Shown: in pieces, positions 38,472 to 42,844 of the stretch | How positions within the stretch are numbered: the first letter of the stretch is position 1 | How the letters are laid out: every line of letters starts with the position of its first letter | NCBI GenBank assembly: GCA_964573145.1 | Contig: CAZNIM010000003.1 | Location: 1-42,844 of the forward strand | Origin: PWPS01 sp964573145 | Lineage (GTDB): Bacteria; Patescibacteriota; Minisyncoccia; Minisyncoccales; PWPS01 | Reading direction: 5' to 3' | Length of the DNA: 42,844 bases | The notes under the pieces: model-generated | Told to the model about the DNA's origin: nothing | The model's database searches: none | What the model saw: the letters and a program-made list of their open reading frames with translations, nothing else | Program-made: the position numbers and the translations under genes

Positions 38472-40307
38472 ATGTTTAAGAATTTAGGTAAAAATTTAAT
38501 TACGTTTTTAATAATCCTCCTGTTGATGGTGAGTCTTTTCGGTATTGTTACCGAAGAAGGGGGGATTTTTGATATCCCGACGGAGGTAACCGCCCGAGAG
38601 ATGACCGAGAAGATAAACGAAGGCCAAATAGAAGAGATCGTTTTGGCCGGAAATCAAATAACGGCAACCGACAGTGAAGAAGAAAGATACAGAACACTTA
38701 AAGAAGAGAGCGTTCCTCTTTTCGAGTTTTTAGCTTCGATGGGAGCGGAAGAAGAGAGATTGGGAGAGATTTCTTTAAGATACGAAGAAGAGGCCGACTG
38801 GAGCTGGCTTACTACCCTGCTTATCGTCCTTTTACCAATCGCCTTCATCTTTTTCTTTTTTCAAATGATGATGAAACAGGCCAAAGGAGGAGCCAGTAAT
38901 GCACTTGACTTTTCAAAAGCGAAGGCGAGACTCTTCGGAGAAGGGGGGCTGCCGAAAGTGGAAGTCGACTTCGAAGATGTCGCCGGCCTGGAAGAAGCAA
39001 AAGAAGAATTACAAGAGATAGTTGAATTCTTAAAAGATCCGACCAGATTCGACAAAGTGGGAGCCAAGATTCCGAAAGGAGTTCTTCTGACCGGCTCTCC
39101 GGGAACCGGTAAGACTCTCTTGGCTCGAGCAATATCGGGAGAAGCCGATGTGCCCTTTTTCGAGATTTCCGGTTCGGAATTCATCGAACTTTTCGTCGGA
39201 GTCGGATCGGGTAGAGTCAGAGATCTTTTCCAAAAAGCAAAAGCAAAACAGCCCTGTATAGTTTATATAGACGAACTCGACGCCATCGGTAGAAAAAGAG
39301 GAGCCGGCGTCGGAGGAGGAAACGACGAGAGAGAACAAACCCTGAACCAAATCTTGGTCGAACTGGACGGATTCGATAAAGACACCAAGGTGGTCGTTTT
39401 GGCGAGCACCAATCGTCCCGACGTTTTGGACCCGGCTCTCCTCAGACCGGGTAGATTCGACCGTAAAATAGTTCTCGACTCTCCCGATTTGAAAGCCCGA
39501 AAAAGAATCTTGGAGATTCACACCGAAAACAAACCGCTCGCCGAAGGAGTTAACTTGCAAGAGGTAGCGGAGAGAACTCCCGGATTTTCCGGAGCCGATT
39601 TGGAAAATTTAGCCAACGAAGCGGCAATCTTGACCGCCAGAAAAGAAAATGAAGAGATAACCCAGACCGAACTTTTGGAGTCGATTGAAAAAGTTCTTTT
39701 AGGGCCGGAGAGAAAAAGTCATATTCTGACGGAAAAAGAAAAGGAGATCAGCGCTTATCACGAAGCGGGTCACGCTTTGGTTTCTTCTCTTCTTTCGGAA
39801 ACTCAAGAAGTGAGAAAGGTGTCAATCATCTCTCGCGGACAAGCGGCCGGATACACTTTAAAGATGCCGATGGAAGAAAAACAGATAAAAAACAAGAAAG
39901 AATTCATGGCCGAGATAGCGGTTCTCTTGGGCGGTTACAGCGCAGAAAAGATAAAGTACAAGGAGACCACCACCGGAGCCTCCAACGACCTGGAAAAGGC
40001 TTCCAAATACGCCAGAAGACTGGTTAAAAAGTACGGGATGTCTTCTTTGGGACCGATCGCTTTCGGAGGAGAAAGAGAGCATGTCTTTTTGGGAGAAGAG
40101 ATAAGTGAAGAAAAAAATTATTCCGAAGAAGTAGCGGCAAAGATAGATAAGGAGATCGCCAAGATTATTAAAAAGGCCGAAAAAACGGCTCTGAAAGTGC
40201 TTGAAGAAAACAAAGAAACCCTGGAAAAGTTGGCCGAAGTTCTTATCGAAAAGGAGACGATAGAAAAAGAGGAGTTCGAAAAGATAGTTTCCGGGAAAAA
40301 GAGTTGA
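38472..40307 (+). CDS. ftsH: ATP-dependent zinc metalloprotease FtsH
   Basis: A 611-aa membrane AAA protease that degrades misfolded membrane and regulatory proteins. It has TM1 (about 7-25), an exported domain of about 85 aa, TM2 (about 112-132), then the AAA domain with Walker A GSPGTGKT (208-215), Walker B IVYIDELDAIG and the second region of homology with RPGRFDR. The protease domain carries the zinc motif HEAGH (430-434). The C-terminus is a Lys/Glu-rich coil. I prefer the ATG at 38472: an upstream in-frame ATG (38439) would lie inside the promoter and add a polar extension before TM1. Its TGA stop lies inside the TTGACA box of the following tRNA promoter. Confidence 0.96.
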   Translation: MFKNLGKNLITFLIILLLMVSLFGIVTEEGGIFDIPTEVTAREMTEKINEGQIEEIVLAGNQITATDSEEERYRTLKEESVPLFEFLASMGAEEERLGEISLRYEEEADWSWLTTLLIVLLPIAFIFFFFQMMMKQAKGGASNALDFSKAKARLFGEGGLPKVEVDFEDVAGLEEAKEELQEIVEFLKDPTRFDKVGAKIPKGVLLTGSPGTGKTLLARAISGEADVPFFEISGSEFIELFVGVGSGRVRDLFQKAKAKQPCIVYIDELDAIGRKRGAGVGGGNDEREQTLNQILVELDGFDKDTKVVVLASTNRPDVLDPALLRPGRFDRKIVLDSPDLKARKRILEIHTENKPLAEGVNLQEVAERTPGFSGADLENLANEAAILTARKENEEITQTELLESIEKVLLGPERKSHILTEKEKEISAYHEAGHALVSSLLSETQEVRKVSIISRGQAAGYTLKMPMEEKQIKNKKEFMAEIAVLLGGYSAEKIKYKETTTGASNDLEKASKYARRLVKKYGMSSLGPIAFGGEREHVFLGEEISEEKNYSEEVAAKIDKEIAKIIKKAEKTALKVLEENKETLEKLAEVLIEKETIEKEEFEKIVSGKKS

Positions 40308-40332
40308 CATTTCGGTTCATTTCACCTTTAAT
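40304..40332 (+). promoter_or_regulatory. Promoter of the tRNA-Ile/tRNA-Val/rluA/rplS unit
   Basis: TTGACA (40304-40309) overlaps the ftsH stop codon; TTTAAT (40327-40332) follows at 17 nt. The start falls about 3 nt before tRNA-Ile. Confidence 0.65.
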
Positions 40333-40341
40333 TATAGTCGA

Positions 40342-40414
40342 GGGCGCATAGCTCAACGGTTAGAGCACTTATCTTATAAGTAAGAGGTTCCAGGTTCGAT
40401 TCCTGGTGCGCCCA
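40342..40414 (+). tRNA. tRNA-Ile (anticodon TAT)
   Basis: A complete cloverleaf: acceptor GGGCGCA/TGCGCCC, D arm GCTC/GAGC, anticodon stem CTTAT/GTAAG with loop CTTATAA, T arm CCAGG-TTCGATT-CCTGG, discriminator A. CCA is not encoded. The anticodon TAT reads ATA directly; most bacteria instead use a CAT anticodon modified to lysidine. Confidence 0.93.
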
Positions 40415-40432
40415 CACTCGCTCGTTATAAAC

Positions 40433-40504
40433 GGGCGGTTAGCTCAAAGGCAGAGCGCCTCCTTGACGTGGAGGAGGTTAGAGGTTCGAGTCCTCTACCG
40501 CCCA
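40433..40504 (+). tRNA. tRNA-Val (anticodon GAC)
   Basis: Acceptor GGGCGGT/ACCGCCC, anticodon loop TTGACGT in a CCTCC/GGAGG stem, discriminator A. CCA is encoded at 40505-40507. It lies 18 nt after tRNA-Ile in the same unit. Confidence 0.95.
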
Positions 40505-40524
40505 CCATTTTACAATTGAAAGCG

Positions 40525-41181
40525 ATGACCGAAATAATTTACGAAAGCGAAACGCTGATGGCGGTAAACAAGCCGGCCGGCGTAATTTCCGAAGAACTGG
40601 CTAAGGAGTTGGCCGAAAAAAAGAAGCTGTCCGATCTACCCCGTTTCGGATTGGCTCACAGAATAGACAAGGGGACTTCCGGAGTTCTTCTGTTCGGAAA
40701 AGAAGAAAAAAGTCTGGAAGAATTGAAACTGAAGTTTAAAAAAAGAGAAGTTAAAAAAGAGTATCTCGCCCTGGTTTGGAGACCGATGAAAGAGGATGAA
40801 GGAGAAGTGATTACCTCGATGCGCAGATCGAAAAACGATCGCCGAAAGCATCAGTCTTATCCACCGGAAGAGAGGGGAAGAAGAGCGAGAAGTCGTTGGC
40901 GGGTACTTGAAAATTTTGAAAATTATAGTTTAATAGGTGTGGAGCCGGAGTCCGGAAGAAGGCATCAGATAAGAAGCCAAATGGCTTATCTGGGCCATCC
41001 GATAGTCGGAGACGATCTTTACGGCTTCAAGGATCAAGTCGATCCGAAAGGAGTAGATCGCCTCTTTTTACACAGCCTTTCAATAGAATTCGAGATGGAA
41101 GGAAAAAAGAGATTCGTTGCCGATCCACCCGAAGAGTTCAAAAAGACGCTAAAGAAATTAAGAAAATGTCAAAAAAATTAG
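40525..41181 (+). CDS. RluA-family RNA pseudouridine synthase
   Basis: A 218-aa single-domain enzyme that isomerises uridine to pseudouridine in rRNA or tRNA. The catalytic motif is HRIDKGTSGVLLFGK with Asp48. The KPAGV segment near the N-terminus and GRRHQIRSQMAYLGHPIVGDDLYG near residue 150 are the other RluA-family motifs. There is no S4 domain, so it resembles the short RluA/TruC/RluE-like members; which site it modifies cannot be told. I chose the ATG at 40525 because the longer frame begins inside tRNA-Val. It starts 17 nt after the tRNA-Val CCA and overlaps rplS by 16 nt, so it is cotranscribed with translation components. Confidence 0.92.
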   Translation: MTEIIYESETLMAVNKPAGVISEELAKELAEKKKLSDLPRFGLAHRIDKGTSGVLLFGKEEKSLEELKLKFKKREVKKEYLALVWRPMKEDEGEVITSMRRSKNDRRKHQSYPPEERGRRARSRWRVLENFENYSLIGVEPESGRRHQIRSQMAYLGHPIVGDDLYGFKDQVDPKGVDRLFLHSLSIEFEMEGKKRFVADPPEEFKKTLKKLRKCQKN

Positions 41182-41510
41182 AAAATTTCAAAAAGAAGCA
41201 GAAGAAAGAAGTTCCGGAGATAAAAACCGGAGACAGAGTTAGAATTCATCAAAAGATTAAATCCGGAGATGAAGAAAGAGTTCAGATTTTCGAAGGATTG
41301 GTAATCGCCAGAAAGCACGGAAACGAGGCTTCGGCAACGATTACGGTTCGAGAAGTAGTCGATAAAGTCGGAGTGGAAAAGATTATTCCGCTTCACTCAC
41401 CGACGATAGAAAAGATAGAAGTAACCAGAAAGGGAAATGCCAGAAAATCAAAGCTCTACTACATCAGAGACAAGTCCAAGAAAGAGATCAGAAGAAAGTT
41501 GAAAGCATAA
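41166..41510 (+). CDS. rplS: 50S ribosomal protein L19
   Basis: A 114-aa ribosomal protein at the interface of the subunits. The landmarks are IKTGDRVRIHQKIKSG, RVQIFEGLVIARKHG, GVEKIIPLHSPTIEKIEV and a terminal KLYYIRDKSKKEIRRKLKA, all typical of L19. The start overlaps the end of the pseudouridine synthase gene by 16 nt, and tRNA-Leu follows 5 nt after the stop, so tRNA and protein genes share one transcript. Confidence 0.97.
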   Translation: MSKKLENFKKKQKKEVPEIKTGDRVRIHQKIKSGDEERVQIFEGLVIARKHGNEASATITVREVVDKVGVEKIIPLHSPTIEKIEVTRKGNARKSKLYYIRDKSKKEIRRKLKA

Positions 41511-41515
41511 GAGGA

Positions 41516-41600
41516 GCCCAGGTGCTGGAATTGGCAGACAGGCAAGGTTGAGGGCCTTGTGTCCGTTAAGGGCGTGTGGGTTCAAATCCCACCCTGGGCA
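41516..41600 (+). tRNA. tRNA-Leu (anticodon GAG)
   Basis: An 85-nt class II tRNA: acceptor GCCCAGG/CCTGGGC, anticodon loop TTGAGGG in a CAAGG/CCTTG stem, a long variable arm, and T loop with GTTCAAAT. CCA is encoded (41601-41603). It reads CTC. Confidence 0.94.
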
Positions 41601-41634
41601 CCATATATCGATCGAGAGGTTTTCAAGATTCTTC

Positions 41635-41663
41635 TTGATTACTTTTCTTTTTTTCTTTAAAAT
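41635..41663 (+). promoter_or_regulatory. Promoter of the Val-Phe-Gly tRNA cluster
   Basis: TTGATT (41635-41640) and TAAAAT (41658-41663) with a 17-nt spacer, the same two hexamers and spacing as the MBL-gyrA promoter. The start is about 5 nt before the first tRNA. Confidence 0.7.
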
Positions 41664-41674
41664 AGTATCGGCGA

Positions 41675-41746
41675 GGGCGGTTAGCTCAGCGGCAGAGCAT
41701 CTCGCTTACATCGAGAGGGTCGTAGGTTCGAATCCTTCACCGCCCA
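41675..41746 (+). tRNA. tRNA-Val (anticodon TAC)
   Basis: Acceptor GGGCGGT/ACCGCCC, identical to tRNA-Val(GAC), anticodon loop CTTACAT in a TCTCG/CGAGA stem, discriminator A. CCA is encoded (41747-41749) and the next tRNA starts at the very next base. Confidence 0.95.
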
Positions 41747-41749
41747 CCA

Positions 41750-41821
41750 GCCGTGGTAGCTCAGGGGTAGAGCGCCTCTCTGAAAAAGAGGAGGTCGCCA
41801 GTTCAAATCTGGCCCGCGGCA
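41750..41821 (+). tRNA. tRNA-Phe (anticodon GAA)
   Basis: Acceptor GCCGTGG/CCGCGGC, anticodon loop CTGAAAA in a CCTCT/AGAGG stem, T loop with GTTCAAAT. CCA is not encoded. No base separates it from the CCA of tRNA-Val. Confidence 0.95.
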
Positions 41822-41853
41822 CATTTAACCGAAAATTAAAAATTAAGATGAGT

Positions 41854-41925
41854 GCGGGTGTGGTATAATGGCTATTACACGTCCTTGCCAAGGACGAGAT
41901 GGCGGTTCAATTCCGCTCACCCGCT
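41854..41925 (+). tRNA. tRNA-Gly (anticodon GCC)
   Basis: Acceptor GCGGGTG/CACCCGC, anticodon loop TTGCCAA in a CGTCC/GGACG stem, discriminator T. CCA is not encoded. It reads GGC. Confidence 0.95.
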
Positions 41926-41933
41926 CATTTTTC

Positions 41934-41966
41934 TTGACAAAATTTTATTGTGTGTTACTGTATAAG
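41934..41966 (+). promoter_or_regulatory. Promoter of the 3D-domain protein
   Basis: A perfect TTGACA (41934-41939) is followed at 16 nt by TACTGT (41956-41961) with an extended TG, next to TATAAG (41961-41966). The layout TGTGnTACTnTATAA resembles that of the ftsH promoter. Confidence 0.55.
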
Positions 41967-42009
41967 AGTCGAGTTGCGGACGAATACAGTTATGATACAA
42001 TCATAAAAG

Positions 42010-42600
42010 ATGTATACGAACACCAGGCTGAAGAAGTCTTGCGCCACCTTTCTGATAGCATCGATAGCATCCTTTTCCGTCCTGGCAGTCGGCTTTGTAG
42101 CCCACTCGGAAACTTTGGGAGAAGTATCTTCTCCCTTCAAGCCAACGGAAATCTCCGAAACGGGAGAAGGTTTTTCCTTATCGGGATCCGGATTCATAAA
42201 ATCCAACTCCTCTCCCAACTACCATCAGCCGCAAGTTACCGGTAAAGACAATCCTTACACCGAAGAGACGGTTGAAGAGGTAATTACGGTGGAACTGACC
42301 GGATATTCGAGTACGGTCGATCAGACGAACAGTCAGCCCTGCATAACGGCCAACGGATTCAATGTCTGTTCTTACGGACGAATGGGAACCGTCGCCGCCA
42401 ACTTTTTACCGTTCGGAACGGAGATAAGAATTCCCGAATATTTCGGAGACCACGTCTTCGTGGTAAGAGACAGAATGAATACCAGATACAACAGTCCTTC
42501 TTCATCTTATTATCAAGGTTATGTCGATATCTGGTTTCCGACCAGATGGGAAGCGAATAATTTCGGAAGAGTGAAGGGGGAAATAGAGATACTGGAATAA
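42010..42600 (+). CDS. Secreted 3D-domain protein (RlpA/MltA-like double-psi beta-barrel)
   Basis: A 196-aa exported protein with an N-terminal signal peptide (about 1-33), a Ser/Pro/Gly-rich linker, and a C-terminal 3D domain (PF06725-type, about residues 95-196). The markers are VELTGYSSTVDQT, a TVAANFLPFGTEIRIPE strand-turn, VFVVRDRMN and GYVDIWF. In YocH, RpfB and MltA relatives this double-psi barrel carries three aspartates and acts on peptidoglycan, so this may be a wall-modifying enzyme. Two of the three aspartates are evident here (in VVRD and YVDIW). It is monocistronic between its own promoter and a bidirectional terminator. Confidence 0.82.
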   Translation: MYTNTRLKKSCATFLIASIASFSVLAVGFVAHSETLGEVSSPFKPTEISETGEGFSLSGSGFIKSNSSPNYHQPQVTGKDNPYTEETVEEVITVELTGYSSTVDQTNSQPCITANGFNVCSYGRMGTVAANFLPFGTEIRIPEYFGDHVFVVRDRMNTRYNSPSSSYYQGYVDIWFPTRWEANNFGRVKGEIEILE

Positions 42601-42617
42601 ATTAAAGATAAAAAAAG

Positions 42618-42645
42618 AAAACCGCCTACTAAGGCGGTTTTTTTG
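42618..42645. terminator. Bidirectional intrinsic terminator
   Basis: AAACCGCC (42619-42626) pairs with GGCGGTTT (42633-42640) around TACTAA, followed by a T run on the plus strand and preceded by an A run that serves the minus strand. It ends the 3D-domain gene and probably the convergent Cys-rich gene. Confidence 0.85.
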
Positions 42646-42690
42646 TATTAAATGCTTTATTTATTTTATAATTGATTCAAGTTAAGATTA

Positions 42691-42843
42691 TTAATCACAA
42701 CATTCTGGACAATACCCATATTCAACACAGCATCCCATATCTCCCCAACAAGGACTTTCATGATGACAACAACCACTACAATCACAAGTCTCTTCATCGG
42801 GACAATCGCGATCACTGTGACACTCATTGCTTGGACAAGTAGG
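42691..42843 (-). CDS. C-terminal end of a cysteine-rich protein
   Basis: The frame is open from the right edge to a TAA at 42691, giving the last 50 residues of a protein that starts beyond the window. Thirteen of the 50 are cysteines, with CC pairs and C-x-C, plus His and acidic residues (for example CDCSGCCHHESPC). This suggests metal binding or a disulfide-rich exported protein. I do not recognise the family. The frame is supported by the convergent terminator next to it and by the even Cys spacing, but it is short and partial. Confidence 0.5.
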   Translation of the reverse strand, partial: PTCPSNECHSDRDCPDEETCDCSGCCHHESPCWGDMGCCVEYGYCPECCD

Positions 42844-42844
42844 C

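Noticed and set aside
40304..40309. TGA as a sense codon (Gracilibacteria-type code)
   Set aside because: TGA ends ftsH and the 127-aa gene at the expected protein ends, and no TGA occurs inside well-conserved genes.

Overview
The window looks like a piece of a Patescibacteria (Candidate Phyla Radiation) genome, probably Parcubacteria-like. This is an inference from gene content: tandem small T4SS-pilin-type proteins, a four-S1-domain RpsA, several DUF916/WxLIP-like anchors, a FISUMP protein, a giant repeat adhesin, very compact operons and mostly A-rich leaders instead of Shine-Dalgarno sites. TGA is used as a stop (ftsH, the 127-aa gene), so this is the standard bacterial code.

Layout. Positions 1-4408 (minus): housekeeping genes MBL-fold hydrolase, gyrA, a SAM methyltransferase and two pilin-like proteins, under a promoter interleaved with the divergent rpsA promoter. 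4611-5660 (plus): rpsA with a structured leader and a terminator. 5723-6357 (minus): tRNA-Arg(CCT), tRNA-His and tRNA-Arg(TCT), separated by about 300 nt of non-coding repeats. 6399-14191 (minus): surface operon 1, namely a WxL-like protein (cut by a scaffold gap that looks artefactual), three DUF916/WxLIP-like anchors, a two-TM coiled-coil protein, a dockerin-bearing acidic protein and a cohesin-bearing membrane protein. 14372-15679 (plus): a secreted fibre-like protein that abuts the ATPase operon tail to tail. 15680-23988 (minus): an unusual F1-ATPase operon. 24029-38368 (minus): two more WxL-like/anchor pairs, one led by a 3603-aa adhesin. 38472-42600 (plus): ftsH, six tRNAs, an RluA-family pseudouridine synthase, rplS and a 3D-domain protein. 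42691-42843 (minus): the end of a Cys-rich protein.

The most interesting element is the ATPase operon. Alpha, beta, gamma, epsilon and divergent delta/b-like stalk subunits are present in canonical order and the catalytic residues are intact. Subunit a is absent. The slot of subunit c holds a secreted-domain protein that ends in a c-like hairpin: it keeps the R-N-P polar loop but has Leu at the position of the essential carboxylate. The operon starts with a transmembrane cohesin protein carrying a cytoplasmic coiled coil and with a small TM/coiled-coil protein. I infer a non-proton-translocating, F1-driven surface machine, analogous to but not the same as the F1-like ATPases of mollicutes. 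The cohesin/dockerin proteins and WxL-like/anchor pairs around it would form the extracellular assembly it could act on.
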